Positions 49,806 through 58,048 of a stretch of 58,048 nucleotides of DNA are shown one piece after another. Numbering within the stretch: position 1 is the first letter of the stretch; each line of letters begins with the position of its first letter. Where the stretch lies: contig NZ_BCQR01000061.1 in NCBI RefSeq assembly GCF_001552175.1, forward strand, positions 1-58,048, in the 5' to 3' direction. The notes under the pieces are model-generated. The model was not told the origin of the DNA, ran no database searches, and saw only the letters and a program-made list of their open reading frames with translations. The position numbers were made by a program, and so were the translations under genes. The stretch comes from Actinomadura kijaniata NBRC 14229. Its GTDB lineage: Bacteria; Actinomycetota; Actinomycetes; Streptosporangiales; Streptosporangiaceae.

Positions 49806-51799
49806 CTGCTGGTTTCTCCTTGTTCGGGCGGCCCTTGACGCCGCTGGTCCATTTCCTGGTCATCGCGCGGGTCATACGGCATGGGCGTCAGGTCAGCGGC
49901 CGCATCGCCGAGCCCCTGCTGGGAGCCAGGCTGTGACGTTGAGCCCGCGTCGTTGGGGGAACTACCGGCCGCCGGCGCGACCCCGTCACCGCCGATGAAG
50001 GCGTCAGCTCCTTGGGCGACGGCCTGGTCGAACCGGTCGGCAGCCTGGTTGGCCACCTCACCGGCCTTCTCGGCCAGCAGCAACCCACCTCCGACCGCCG
50101 GGACGGCAGCGCCCACTGCTCCTGCCGTGCTGGAGGAGCCCACGCTTCCAGCGCCCAGGGCTTCCTTGCCCGGCAGCCCGACCCGCTCGTAGGCGGCCGG
50201 GTCGGTGGGCGTCACCCCGCCGCCGCCCTTGTCACCGCCGTCCTTGCCCTCGCTGCTCTTGCCGCCGCCCAGCAGGCCGAACCCGGCCATGCCGCCCTCG
50301 GCGAACCCGCTGACGAACCCCGATAGCGACAGGTTGTGCGAGCCGATCGACACCTCCTGCCCAACGATCGGCGTGAAGATTTTCATCAGCGTCGGCAACG
50401 CGAAGATCGCCAGCACCAGCGTGGTGGCGCCTCGGATGACGTCCCAGATCCCCTGGCCCTGCCCGGTCTCCAAGAACCCCACCGCGAAGATCAGCGCCGC
50501 CAGCGGCTTGTACAGCACGATTGCGAACAGGCTGGTCCACAGCCGCACCAGCCACTGCCGGGAGATCTGGCCGCCGACCTGTCCGGCGGCCGCCACCGGC
50601 ATCAGCATCGCCAGCACCGGGATCGCCGACTGGCGGATGAACAGCATCACCAGCTGCACCACCGCGATGGTGAACACCACCACGCCCAACAGGATGACCG
50701 GGACCGGCCCCAACGTGGCCACCGACAGACCCATCATCGTGGTGACCCGGGCCTCCAGCCCCTTGGACAGGGAGCTGTCCAGGATCCAGCCGGTCAGCAG
50801 ATCGCTGAAGACCAGCAACGTGTTCAGCAGCAGCAAGCCCGCGCTCGCCATCACCGCCGCCACCAACAACCCTCGCACCGCCTCCATCACGTGAGTGCCC
50901 TTGCGAGAGAAGGCGGTGCGCATCCCCTGCACGATCAACAGCAGCGCCGCCACCAGCGCGCCGATGCTGGCCATCACACCCTGCACCCCCAGGCTCGAGA
51001 TCTGGCTCATCGAGCTGGCCTTGGGGTCGCAGGCACCCCCCGGCGCCGATGACGTCGAAGGACCGACACTGGCCGGTTGCGACCCCACCGGGCCACTGGA
51101 CGGCGGCGCGGTGTTCAGCGGGACATTGGGCAGCGGCCGCATGCACCCACCGTTGTAGAGCTCGTCGCCCTTCTTGCCGTCGGGCTGCCGGACGTCGGGC
51201 TTGACCTGGACGACCCCCGAGTCCTTGTCGATCTGGATCGAGGGCGCATACAGCCACCCGGTCATGGTCACGCGGACCATGTCGGTGACAGCCTTGGCCA
51301 CCCCTTCGGCCAGCGACGACAACATCGCGTTGACCCCGCCGTTCACCACATCGGTGGGGCTGGGCGGCGTCACGGCGTCCTGCCCCTTCTTCACGCACTC
51401 CTTCAACTTGTTGCGCCACTTTTCGGCCTCCCGCCGAGACCGCTCGGGGTCGGTGGGATCAATCAGCGGCGGGAGCACGCCTTGCAGGCACTCCTTGGCG
51501 CCCGGGGGCTGGGCCGAAGGGGAACCCGACGGAGCCGGGGACGGGCTTGTGGACGGGCCGGGAGGCGGGGGCGTCGAGGGTGAGGGGCTTGGCCCTGGAG
51601 TACCAGTGGGCGCAACGACCGCCATCGGCTGGCTGATCGGGGCCGGCGCTGGGACCGGTCCAGGCGATGCTGCGGTCGGGCCCACGGCCAGCACGGCTAG
51701 CACGGCCGCCATCAGCGCTGTCATCGTCCCGGCGAACCGGCTTGACCACGATCTGCCCGAACGCGCAGCGATGCGGAATGACACCGGCCGCCCCTTCAT
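49802..51799 (-). CDS. VirB6/TrbL-like polytopic channel protein
   Basis: 665 aa. The N-terminal signal-like helix is followed by a Pro/Ser-rich stretch (about 45-95). Then come a soluble region and about six or seven membrane helices between residues 265 and 495 (for example LLLNTLLVFSDLLTGWIL, VILLGVVVFTIAVVQLVML). The C-terminus is Gly-rich and cytoplasmic or extracellular. This architecture fits the VirB6/TrbL conjugation channel component. It overlaps genes on both sides by 4 nt. Confidence 0.87.
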   Translation of the reverse strand: MKGRPVSFRIAARSGRSWSSRFAGTMTALMAAVLAVLAVGPTAASPGPVPAPAPISQPMAVVAPTGTPGPSPSPSTPPPPGPSTSPSPAPSGSPSAQPPGAKECLQGVLPPLIDPTDPERSRREAEKWRNKLKECVKKGQDAVTPPSPTDVVNGGVNAMLSSLAEGVAKAVTDMVRVTMTGWLYAPSIQIDKDSGVVQVKPDVRQPDGKKGDELYNGGCMRPLPNVPLNTAPPSSGPVGSQPASVGPSTSSAPGGACDPKASSMSQISSLGVQGVMASIGALVAALLLIVQGMRTAFSRKGTHVMEAVRGLLVAAVMASAGLLLLNTLLVFSDLLTGWILDSSLSKGLEARVTTMMGLSVATLGPVPVILLGVVVFTIAVVQLVMLFIRQSAIPVLAMLMPVAAAGQVGGQISRQWLVRLWTSLFAIVLYKPLAALIFAVGFLETGQGQGIWDVIRGATTLVLAIFALPTLMKIFTPIVGQEVSIGSHNLSLSGFVSGFAEGGMAGFGLLGGGKSSEGKDGGDKGGGGVTPTDPAAYERVGLPGKEALGAGSVGSSSTAGAVGAAVPAVGGGLLLAEKAGEVANQAADRFDQAVAQGADAFIGGDGVAPAAGSSPNDAGSTSQPGSQQGLGDAAADLTPMPYDPRDDQEMDQRRQGPPEQGETSR

Positions 51800-52530
51800 C
51801 GCTGGACCGCCAGCCAGCCCAACTCCTTGAACCGGGCAGTGCCGGGCTCGGCGAGGTCGGGGGTGAATTCATCGACCTGATCCAGGCTCAACACCCAGTC
51901 GCCGCTACGGACGGCGGGGTCCCAGAGCCAGTCCGAGGACATCGCGAAATCCCGGACGACCGGAGTGGTCTGGGAGCTGGCGGCCGCGGTGAAGCGGACC
52001 ATCACCGCCACCCTGACCCGGTCAGGGCCCAGGGCCTGCCACTTGACTCCGCGCGGCGTCACCGTGGAGTAAGCCCCGTCGGGAACCCCTCCGGTCAGGG
52101 GGAGCCCGATGCCCTCGCGCAGCCGCTGCGCCGAAGGCTCGGCCGCCAGCCGGGCCTTCTCACGGCTGGCAGGTTGGGCGTAGATGTCCGCGGCCTTGAG
52201 GTTGTGCTGGACGTCCATGGTCCAGCTGTTGTTCAGCATGGCCACCATCGCGGCCACGGCGCCGTGGGGGGTGTGGGGGAAGCGGACGGGGAACTTGCCG
52301 TCGGCGAGTTCGGCGGCGCCGGGCAGGGTCACTTCGCCTTGGGCCGACACTCCGCCCCCTTGCCGAGATGCCGGTGCAGATGACGAGGGAGCCGGTCCAG
52401 AGGTGCCCCCGCCCGACATCACCACCGAGACCGCCAGGACCACCACCAACAATCCGACGGTGCCAAACAGCAGGCGAGTGCGGCGCTGGCGACGTCGGAC
52501 GGCGTCCCTGATCTGCTGGGCAGAGGTCAT
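51796..52530 (-). CDS. VirB8/TcpC-like membrane-anchored protein
   Basis: 244 aa. I prefer ATG 52530 to the TTG one codon upstream. There is one membrane helix (about residues 21-42, LLFGTVGLLVVVLAVSVVMS) with a basic start, and the remainder is an extracytoplasmic alpha/beta domain (AVAAMVAMLNNSWTMDVQHN, WLWDPAVRSGDWVLSLDQV). Size, topology and position match VirB8/TcpC-like scaffold proteins. Assignment rests on context rather than clear motifs. Confidence 0.68.
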   Translation of the reverse strand: MTSAQQIRDAVRRRQRRTRLLFGTVGLLVVVLAVSVVMSGGGTSGPAPSSSAPASRQGGGVSAQGEVTLPGAAELADGKFPVRFPHTPHGAVAAMVAMLNNSWTMDVQHNLKAADIYAQPASREKARLAAEPSAQRLREGIGLPLTGGVPDGAYSTVTPRGVKWQALGPDRVRVAVMVRFTAAASSQTTPVVRDFAMSSDWLWDPAVRSGDWVLSLDQVDEFTPDLAEPGTARFKELGWLAVQR

Positions 52531-52541
52531 CAAGACGCCGC

Positions 52542-52889
52542 CTAACTACCGACGCCTGTCATCACCGAGGTGGCCAACGGCACCGCCATCGCCGCCAGCG
52601 ACAAGCCCGCCACCGTCCAGGGAATCCCGGCGGCACCCTCTCCGGCCATGTGCGAGCGGTTACGGCGGCCCACCGCCATCTGTCCGGCGCAGTACAGCAG
52701 CCCCAGGGCACCGGCGAGCAGGCATCCCCACTTGCCCCAGGCAAGCCAGTCTTGGGCCACATCGGCCAGGCCACCAGGTGCTCTGGGGGCAGGGTTGTCC
52801 AGCAGGCCACCGCCGGGCGGAGGGTCATCCGGTGCGGCCAGTGCAGCTAGAGCGTTCTCGACACGGACGGCCAATGACAGCAGCATCAC
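52542..52889 (-). CDS. Small T4SS membrane protein
   Basis: 115 aa from GTG 52889, overlapping the previous stop. Two hydrophobic helices (about 50-72 and 88-112) are joined by a basic loop (GRRNRSHM), and the N-terminus is Pro-rich. Length, topology and place in the operon resemble VirB2-like or integral membrane proteins of actinobacterial T4SS loci. Function inferred from position only. Confidence 0.75.
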   Translation of the reverse strand: MMLLSLAVRVENALAALAAPDDPPPGGGLLDNPAPRAPGGLADVAQDWLAWGKWGCLLAGALGLLYCAGQMAVGRRNRSHMAGEGAAGIPWTVAGLSLAAMAVPLATSVMTGVGS

Positions 52890-53440
52890 GGTGCTCCAAC
52901 AGGGGGGACGAAGGGAAAGGGGAGTTCGGCCAGCCGCCGGTGCAGTCTCCGGACGGCGGCGGCGACCTTCCGGTCGCTCAGCGCCTCGGCGGGATCATCG
53001 ACATACCGCAGCCGATACAGGTACGGCACGTCGATCACCGCGGTCACCTGCGACTGCAGCGCACGTCGCCGGAACCGCACCGCGGGCGGGTGCCGGAAAG
53101 GCGCATCGGCCACCACCACCAGTGCCGGGCGGGCCACGCCGGGCCGCCAGTTGGCGACCCAGCCGGCGGCGGTCAGCATCCCGCTGGGAGTGGACCGCGC
53201 CACCAGCAGCGGCGTCCGTCCAGATGGGGCCTGCTGACCTTTGCGCCACTCGGTGAAGACGCCCTCACCTTGAGGGTCCAGCAACCGCAGCAAAGTCGAG
53301 GTGCCAGCACCGCCGTGCGTTCCGATCAGCACATACCGGCTGAACAACGCCTCGCTGGCAGAGACCTCGCCCGCAGCCGACGCGGTGGACTCGGTGGACG
53401 CGGCGGCGCTTCGTGGCGAAGCGAGCATGCGCACGTTCAT
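52886..53440 (-). CDS. DUF6668-like degenerate P-loop protein
   Basis: 184 aa, first gene of the T4SS operon, with a near-perfect GGGGAGGTGAC ribosome site. YVLIGTHGGAGTSTLLRLLD near residue 36 looks like a ParA/MinD-type P-loop lacking the deviant lysine (GGAGTST instead of GGxGKST). VVVADAPF follows near residue 100, and YLYRLRYVDDPAEAL further on. This matches DUF6668-type proteins. It may bind nucleotides weakly or serve as a structural cytoplasmic factor. Confidence 0.72.
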   Translation of the reverse strand: MNVRMLASPRSAAASTESTASAAGEVSASEALFSRYVLIGTHGGAGTSTLLRLLDPQGEGVFTEWRKGQQAPSGRTPLLVARSTPSGMLTAAGWVANWRPGVARPALVVVADAPFRHPPAVRFRRRALQSQVTAVIDVPYLYRLRYVDDPAEALSDRKVAAAVRRLHRRLAELPFPFVPPVGAP

Positions 53441-53455
53441 GTCACCTCCCCGAAG

Positions 53456-53547
53456 TGATCAACGTGGCGTGGTGATCTTAGCGGGATGAATGACCACTGT
53501 TGTGACACTTCTTGACCAGGGGTGCCAAACTCCTGCTTAGATGATCA
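53456..53547. promoter_or_regulatory. Divergent promoter region with TGATC motifs
   Basis: Between the T4SS operon and the hydrolase gene, TGATCA occurs at 53456-53461 and 53542-53547 and TGATCT at 53473-53478. A TTGACC hexamer lies at 53512-53517 with TTAGAT 19 nt downstream at 53537-53542. This looks like a shared control region, but the operator is a guess. Confidence 0.4.
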
Positions 53548-53587
53548 CCCGCTCGTGGAGAGCGATAGACGTTACGGGGGATCAGTC

Positions 53588-55087
53588 GTGCAGGCGGTGA
53601 CGAAAGTGCTCATCGCGGTCATTGCGCTGCTGGCGGCGCTGCTGCTGGGTGCGATGCTGCTGGTGGTGCTGGCCCTGGGCGCTGACAGAGCCGGAGCTTG
53701 CACCGGACCCGACTCCGCCCGCCAGCCCAACGCCTCCCGCGAGGCCGAGTCCACCATCCCCGCCCACTACCTGCGGCTCTACCAGCTCACCGGAGCCAAG
53801 TACCGCATTCCCTGGGTGTATCTAGCCGCGATGGGCAAGCTGGAGTCCGACCACGGCCGAGGCGTTGACCCGGGGATCAACTCGGGTGCCAACTCGGCAG
53901 GCGCAGCGGGGCCCATGCAGATCGGCATCGGCGGCGCTGCCACCGACATGTGGAGCCGCTTCAAGACCGATGGCAACGGCGACGGCCGCTACGACATCTA
54001 CGACCCCGCCGACGCCATTGCTGCTGCCGCTCGCATCCTGATCGAGGACAAGGGCTACTTCAAGGTCGACCCGCGTACCGCGATCCGCCGCTACAACGGC
54101 GCCGGGCCCGAGGCCGAACGCTATGCCACCCGGGCCATGCAATGGGCCGAGAAGTACGCCGCCGGCAACTTCTCGGTCGGCCAGGACGCCGGGACCGGCC
54201 AGTCCGACGCGGCCGCTTGCACCCCCGCCGACGTCAGCGGTCTGGTCCAGAAGATCATCGCGTTCGCGATGGCCCAGCGCGGCAAGCCGTACGTGTTCGG
54301 CGCCACCGGACCCGACGCCTGGGACTGCTCCAGCCTCATCCAGGCCGCCTACGCCGCGGTCGGCATCACCATCCCGCGCACCACCTTCCAGCAATGGCCC
54401 TTCGGCGTGAAGATCACCAAAGGCACCGAACAGCCCGGAGACCTGGTCTTCTTCAACTCCGGGCCCGGCACCTCGGCCAACAACCCCGGACACGTCGGCA
54501 TGGTCATCAACCCCACCGAAGGCACCATGATCGTTGCTCGGTGCGCCAGCTGTCGCCCGGCGATCGGCGTGCAGAACTACAAAACCCGCCGTGACTGGAT
54601 GGGCTCCACCCGCCCGCTGGCCCGGCCCGACATCCGCGCCAAACTCGGTCTGGGCAGCCCGAGCGACGCTTTGGGCCGCAGGCCCGGCGGCGGCAAGTCC
54701 CCGCTGATGGGCAACAACATCACCGCCACCATGGGCGCGGTCGTGCAGGAGCTCGACCAACGCTACGGTCCCTTCCCCACCATCGGCTGCTACCGCAGCG
54801 GCGCCGGCGCCCAGGACCACGCCCTGGGGCGCGCCTGCGACTTCATGGTGACCACCATCGGCCGCATGCCCTCGGAGTCCCGCCGCCAGCTCGGCGACGC
54901 CGTGGCCTCCTACACCGTCGCCAACGCCAGGCGCCTGAACATCTCCTACGTGATCTGGAAACAGCAGATCTGGAACATCCAGCGTCCCGGCTGGCGGGCG
55001 ATGAACGACCGGGGGAACATCACCCAGAACCACTTCGACCACGTGCACATCTCGGTGCTGCCCGGCAACAAGGACCGGGACCGATGA
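53588..55087 (+). CDS. Three-domain cell-wall hydrolase (VirB1-like)
   Basis: 499 aa from GTG 53588 after GGGGGAT. A membrane anchor (about residues 6-32) precedes a lytic transglycosylase-like domain (AAMGKLESDHGRG near residue 79, with the catalytic-type Glu). An NlpC/P60 peptidase domain has DAWDCSSLIQAAY near residue 241 and GHVGMVI near residue 300. The C-terminal DD-peptidase-like/ARB-07466-type domain has HALGRACDFM near residue 416 and FDHVHIS near residue 485. It would open peptidoglycan for the conjugation channel. Confidence 0.92.
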   Translation: MQAVTKVLIAVIALLAALLLGAMLLVVLALGADRAGACTGPDSARQPNASREAESTIPAHYLRLYQLTGAKYRIPWVYLAAMGKLESDHGRGVDPGINSGANSAGAAGPMQIGIGGAATDMWSRFKTDGNGDGRYDIYDPADAIAAAARILIEDKGYFKVDPRTAIRRYNGAGPEAERYATRAMQWAEKYAAGNFSVGQDAGTGQSDAAACTPADVSGLVQKIIAFAMAQRGKPYVFGATGPDAWDCSSLIQAAYAAVGITIPRTTFQQWPFGVKITKGTEQPGDLVFFNSGPGTSANNPGHVGMVINPTEGTMIVARCASCRPAIGVQNYKTRRDWMGSTRPLARPDIRAKLGLGSPSDALGRRPGGGKSPLMGNNITATMGAVVQELDQRYGPFPTIGCYRSGAGAQDHALGRACDFMVTTIGRMPSESRRQLGDAVASYTVANARRLNISYVIWKQQIWNIQRPGWRAMNDRGNITQNHFDHVHISVLPGNKDRDR

Positions 55088-55725
55088 CCCAGCGCAGACC
55101 GGGCCGGTCCCCGCTGGTGCAGCTCGCCGCCACCGCCATGGCCCTCGGGAGCATCGCGGCGACGAGTTCCTGCTCCAGCGCCGACGTCTCCCCCACCCCT
55201 GCGAGCCCACCGGCGGCAGCTCCTTCAGCCTTGCCCTCTTCACCGACGCCGCTGCCTACGTCGGTTGCTCCCTCCGACGGGGCTGCCAAGCAACTACCTG
55301 CTCCGCACACCATCGACACCAGCGATGCCACCGCGGTTTCCCGCGCCGCGGTGCTCGCGATGTGGACGGCCGACTCGGCTACCGACCGCAGCCAAGCCGA
55401 CGTCTACCGGCGCGCCCGCCCCTACTTGACCACCGGCTACTACGCCGCTTTGACCGGCGGCACCACCTCCAGCCGGTGGTCCCAGGAGTGGTGGGACCAC
55501 CGCGCCTACAACAAGGTCACGCTGACCCCCCACCAGCCCGAAGGGGACCTGGAACCTGAGACCCCCTACGCCGCTCACCGCGAATGGAACCTCACCGTCG
55601 TCCCCACCGGACGGGACGGCTGGCGCGGTGCTCCATTGCGCCTGACCGTCTTCACCGCCTTGGAGAAACCAGCCCCCGGTTATCCCTGGAAGGTCAACCA
55701 CGTCGGCAGCGGCCCGGCTTCTTAA
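55084..55725 (+). CDS. Secreted lipoprotein
   Basis: 213 aa, overlapping the hydrolase gene by 4 nt. The start carries a signal peptide ending ATSSCSS, a loose lipobox, then a Pro/Ser-rich linker and a compact domain from about residue 80 (AAVLAMWTADSATDRSQADV, WSQEWWDHRAYNKVT). It may have an NTF2-like fold as in other T4SS accessory proteins. It probably acts outside the membrane with the hydrolase. Confidence 0.75.
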   Translation: MTQRRPGRSPLVQLAATAMALGSIAATSSCSSADVSPTPASPPAAAPSALPSSPTPLPTSVAPSDGAAKQLPAPHTIDTSDATAVSRAAVLAMWTADSATDRSQADVYRRARPYLTTGYYAALTGGTTSSRWSQEWWDHRAYNKVTLTPHQPEGDLEPETPYAAHREWNLTVVPTGRDGWRGAPLRLTVFTALEKPAPGYPWKVNHVGSGPAS

Positions 55726-55760
55726 GAACCTTCTGATCGAGAAGCGGATGACGATCTTCG

Positions 55761-56210
55761 ATGTCCACTCCTGACGACTACTTCAAGGCCCCAGGCCGCA
55801 CCCTAAGCGGCATACCGGACCACGCCGCTAGTGACCAGGACAACCTCTGGCTCCACACCGAATCTGCACAGACCACACCTGTCGGGCCGCCTTCGGCCAA
55901 CCCGTTCCCTGATCACGATCTGGGCAGCGCTTCACATCCCAGACTCCCTCAACCTCCCCGATCAGGGCCTCATCGGAGCGCGCCGCGACGATTTTGGCCC
56001 AGTCGATCCCCGGGCTGCCTTGGTCGACGCGATGCTGGCTGCCAGGGCAGCCTGTCGGTGTTCTTCCTGGACCCCGAGGGGCTCGCCAGCGTGGAGGGGC
56101 GGTTCGTGCCCTACCTGATCGAGGGCGCCCGCGCCGGCGACCGGGTATGCCGCCAGTCGGCGCTGACCGAACTGCCCAAGCTGGCGGCGCTGCTGACCGG
56201 CCGCGGCTGA
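55761..56210 (+). CDS. Doubtful ORF, possibly a degraded gene
   Basis: 149 aa frame without a ribosome site. The end (LSVFFLDPEGLASVEGRFVP, LPKLAALLTGRG) looks coding, and a neighbouring frame (55.9-56.0 kb) reads LPDQGLIGARRDDFGPVDPR, as if one gene had been shifted near 56030-56050. No family recognised. It may be a decayed gene at the edge of the transfer region. Confidence 0.3.
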   Translation: MSTPDDYFKAPGRTLSGIPDHAASDQDNLWLHTESAQTTPVGPPSANPFPDHDLGSASHPRLPQPPRSGPHRSAPRRFWPSRSPGCLGRRDAGCQGSLSVFFLDPEGLASVEGRFVPYLIEGARAGDRVCRQSALTELPKLAALLTGRG

Positions 56211-56316
56211 GGTAACGATCGGCCCGCCCGCGCGCCTGCATCCCGGCAACCGGAGGACGCACGGACCCGGCGGCGACTACCGTCTCACCGACTCCGCAAC
56301 GGCGAGGGGTGGGACG

Positions 56317-56796
56317 GTGGCCGCGTGGGTGGAACCTGCGGTGTGGTGGGCCCGTGCCCCGCACGTGTTCATGTCGGCGGCCTGCCTGGTTCACCAGGGC
56401 ACCGCTGACGACGGCGCGGTGCTGCTGGTCAAACCCTCCTATCGTCCCTACTGGCAGCTGCCCGGCGGGCTGGTCAAGCGCAACGAGCCACCGCAGCGCG
56501 CCGCCGCCCGCGAGCTCGGCGAGGAGGCGGGGCTATCGGTCGGCGTACCGGACCGGTTGCTGGTGGTGCACTGGATGCCGGCGCGCGGCGACCGGCCCGC
56601 GCCGATGCTGAACTGGATCTTCCACGCGCCCGTCGTGCACGGCGACCCCCAGGTGGTCAGCCCTGAGGAGATCAGCGACGTGCAGTTCGTCCCGTGGGAG
56701 AAGGCCAAGAAGCTGCTGCCGGACGAGGACGCGCCGCGGCTTCCGGCCGCGCGACGGGCACTGCGTGAAGGCCGCACGGTTTATGTCGGCGGGTGA
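56317..56796 (+). CDS. Nudix hydrolase
   Basis: 159 aa from GTG 56317. The Nudix box is complete: GLVKRNEPPQRAAARE followed by LGEEAGLSV near residues 53-77, with both catalytic-type Glu residues. YWQLPGG precedes it. The family hydrolyses nucleoside diphosphates linked to other groups; substrate is not predictable here. It is isolated between degraded sequence on both sides. Confidence 0.85.
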   Translation: MAAWVEPAVWWARAPHVFMSAACLVHQGTADDGAVLLVKPSYRPYWQLPGGLVKRNEPPQRAAARELGEEAGLSVGVPDRLLVVHWMPARGDRPAPMLNWIFHAPVVHGDPQVVSPEEISDVQFVPWEKAKKLLPDEDAPRLPAARRALREGRTVYVGG

Positions 56797-57882
56797 ATGC
56801 GCGGCGGCCGCTCAGGAAGTTGGCGGTTGTGCAAGGTGGTCTCTCTTCGAGGAACAACAAGGTGGTCCAGCGTTGTCGGGCCTGTCAAGCGGCCTGCTTT
56901 GAGCTCGGACAACCGTTCCTCCATGGCCTTTTGGTCGCTGTCATCCAGTTTCACCTACAGCTAGGAGCGGTTGGGCGCTGCGCACCGTTCTGAAGCCGTT
57001 GTCTCGGCAGTCCATCTACCAGAACTTCCCGATTTTGGGGCCCGACGGTGGACGGCAGCCCGCCGCATCGCGGAGCTGATGCGGCGGGCTGTGGTCGACC
57101 ACTCATCGTTGATGCGCTCCTGGCTCCTGAGACGTGCTGCCGCCGGTCCACCTCCACTCGTAGCGCTGGATCTCGCGAAGCCCGCAGTGTCAGGCGCGCA
57201 TCAGGTCCTGTGAGGACAACGAAGTTAAGAGCGAAGTGGACCCTTGTGGTGTCGAACTCATGGGGTGATCCTCCAGAGTGCAGAGATTGACATTCAGTTG
57301 TAGTGATATACAATGTAAAGGCGATTGCTTATTTCAATAAAACACCCACCGACCTAGGTCCTAGTAACACGATCCAATCAACCAACACCCTTCACAAATC
57401 ATGGGCCGCCAGCCCAGTGGCTCGTGCGCCAGTGGCCGGGGCACGGTGTCACGCGGCGCCTTGGCAACCGCAGCGGCGGCACCACTGATCGGACTCGACG
57501 ACCCGGCACGCGAGAACCGCATGGTCCGGGGGCGAGCCGCTGACCGGTGACTTCGAGCCCGAGCTCGTCAAGGCGGCAGAACGTATTCATGTCAGCGCGG
57601 GCGAAGCCGGCTCAGGGGTAGCGTCGTGCAACGTCGAGGTCTTCCGGACGGGCTTGGTGTAGGAACCCCCGGTCCTCGGGAGACCTCGGCGCCTACCCGA
57701 CCACCGACGCGGGGGGAGCTGCCACCGCCGGTGTGACACAAGTTCCTGACGGTTGATGATCTGAAGTCATCCAGGCGAGGGTGAATCGTCCCGTTTCGGC
57801 CCCGGCCGCGCGAAGGTGACCGGGGCCGGAACTTGAACGGTGGCTTTGGTCGTGGCTTGTGAAGCGGTCAGCTCTGGGGCAT
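56797..57882. other. Gene-free, partly AT-rich degraded stretch
   Basis: No intact gene is supported in about 1.1 kb. The segment 57285-57400 is distinctly AT-richer than anything else in the window and carries a good promoter-like sequence and the 10-bp palindrome GACCTAGGTC (57351-57360). Downstream, one frame around 57430-57530 reads GRGTVSRGALATAAAAPLIG, possibly a gene fragment. The rest shows nothing recognisable. Confidence 0.5.
57287..57314 (+). promoter_or_regulatory. Strong sigma70-like promoter sequence
   Basis: A perfect TTGACA (57287-57292) is followed after 16 nt by TACAAT (57309-57314), in AT-rich surroundings. No intact gene lies directly downstream. Confidence 0.5.
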
Positions 57883-58048
57883 TCAGCGGCTGATGTCGTC
57901 CAGCTCGGTCAAGTCCTCATGAGAGAGGGAGAGTCCCGCGCCGGCGATGTTCTGGCGCAGGTGTGCCGTCGATGACGTGCCGGGGATGAGCAGGATGTTG
58001 GGTGATCGCTGCAGCAGCCAGGCCAGTGCGACGGACATCTGTGTCGTC
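57883..58048 (-). CDS. Aldo/keto reductase, C-terminal part (cut by window end)
   Basis: The minus-strand frame runs off the right edge. The visible 54 residues (ALAWLLQRSPNILLIPGTSS, then HLRQNIAGAGLSLSHEDL and ELDDIS) are the typical C-terminal end of the aldo/keto reductase family, including the IPGTSS cofactor-binding strand. An NADPH-dependent oxidoreductase of this kind is likely host-type cargo rather than part of the transfer system. Confidence 0.85.
   Translation of the reverse strand, partial: TTQMSVALAWLLQRSPNILLIPGTSSTAHLRQNIAGAGLSLSHEDLTELDDISR

Noticed and set aside
55828..56394. 188-codon minus-strand frame in the region after the lipoprotein gene
   Set aside because: Arg/Gly-rich composition of a shadow frame and no start signal; the plus-strand remnant was judged slightly more plausible.
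56781..56954. 57-codon minus-strand frame reading VKLDDSDQKAMEERLSELKA
   Set aside because: It overlaps the end of the Nudix gene, lacks a ribosome site and is too short to assign, although its composition is protein-like.
1..58048. CRISPR array, tRNA, rRNA or integrase gene
   Set aside because: No regularly spaced direct repeats, tRNA-like cloverleaf, rRNA sequence or tyrosine/serine integrase motifs were recognised by eye.

Overview
The window is very GC-rich DNA with the codon bias, frequent GTG/TTG starts and GGAGG-type ribosome binding sites of an actinobacterium, probably Streptosporangiales/Thermomonosporaceae-like rather than a low-GC group (inference from composition and protein families only). 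It reads as most of a large conjugative element, either a plasmid or an integrated element. No integrase, rRNA, tRNA or CRISPR array was seen, so plasmid versus ICE is undecided. A partial aldo/keto reductase at the right edge may be host-type DNA.

Layout. (1) 98-11.4 kb, plus strand: a MoxR-type AAA+ ATPase with a VWA protein, a ParB-like protein with Cys/His motifs, a phage-type recombination set (YqaJ exonuclease, split by a frameshift, and a Sak4-like ATPase), a DUF4192-like protein, a PAPS-reductase-like PP-loop protein and an ArdC-like antirestriction protein, also frameshifted. (2) 11.5-20.7 kb: a run of mostly unknown genes with a HAD protein and a bona fide SSB. (3) 20.7-31 kb: a DpdA-like TIM-barrel protein, SSB-like OB-fold proteins and many very small ORFs, separated by unusually large nested inverted repeats. 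(4) 31.5-40.6 kb: an endonuclease VII, a MobF/TrwC-type relaxase, a zeta-toxin-type kinase with a small partner, and a relaxase-accessory protein. (5) 40.7-42.6 kb: a divergent pair, an unknown protein and an XRE/TPR regulator. (6) 53.4 down to 42.8 kb, minus strand: one translationally coupled type IV secretion operon (DUF6668-like, small membrane protein, VirB8-like, VirB6/TrbL-like, SCO6880-like, VirB4 with an intein in its P-loop, TraG/VirD4, DUF4913). (7) 53.6-55.7 kb, plus strand: a three-domain cell-wall hydrolase and a lipoprotein, divergent from the T4SS operon. (8) 55.7-58 kb: degraded sequence, a Nudix hydrolase and the partial aldo/keto reductase.

How it fits together. The relaxase, coupling protein, T4SS ATPases, membrane proteins and wall hydrolase form a complete-looking mating machine for Gram-positive cells. 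SSBs, ArdC-like, YqaJ, Sak4-like and endonuclease VII are the kind of DNA-processing and anti-restriction genes that help incoming single-stranded DNA establish. The most unusual thing in the window is the DNA between genes. Many intergenic gaps hold a long hairpin, and in the 19-31 kb block several of these are nested double stems with arms of 22-28 bp placed just before start codons. In one case the ribosome binding site lies entirely inside the stem. Arm sequences differ while the architecture is kept, which points to a structural function. RNA-level control of translation, RNase III processing and single-stranded-DNA promoters used on entry into a recipient are the main hypotheses.
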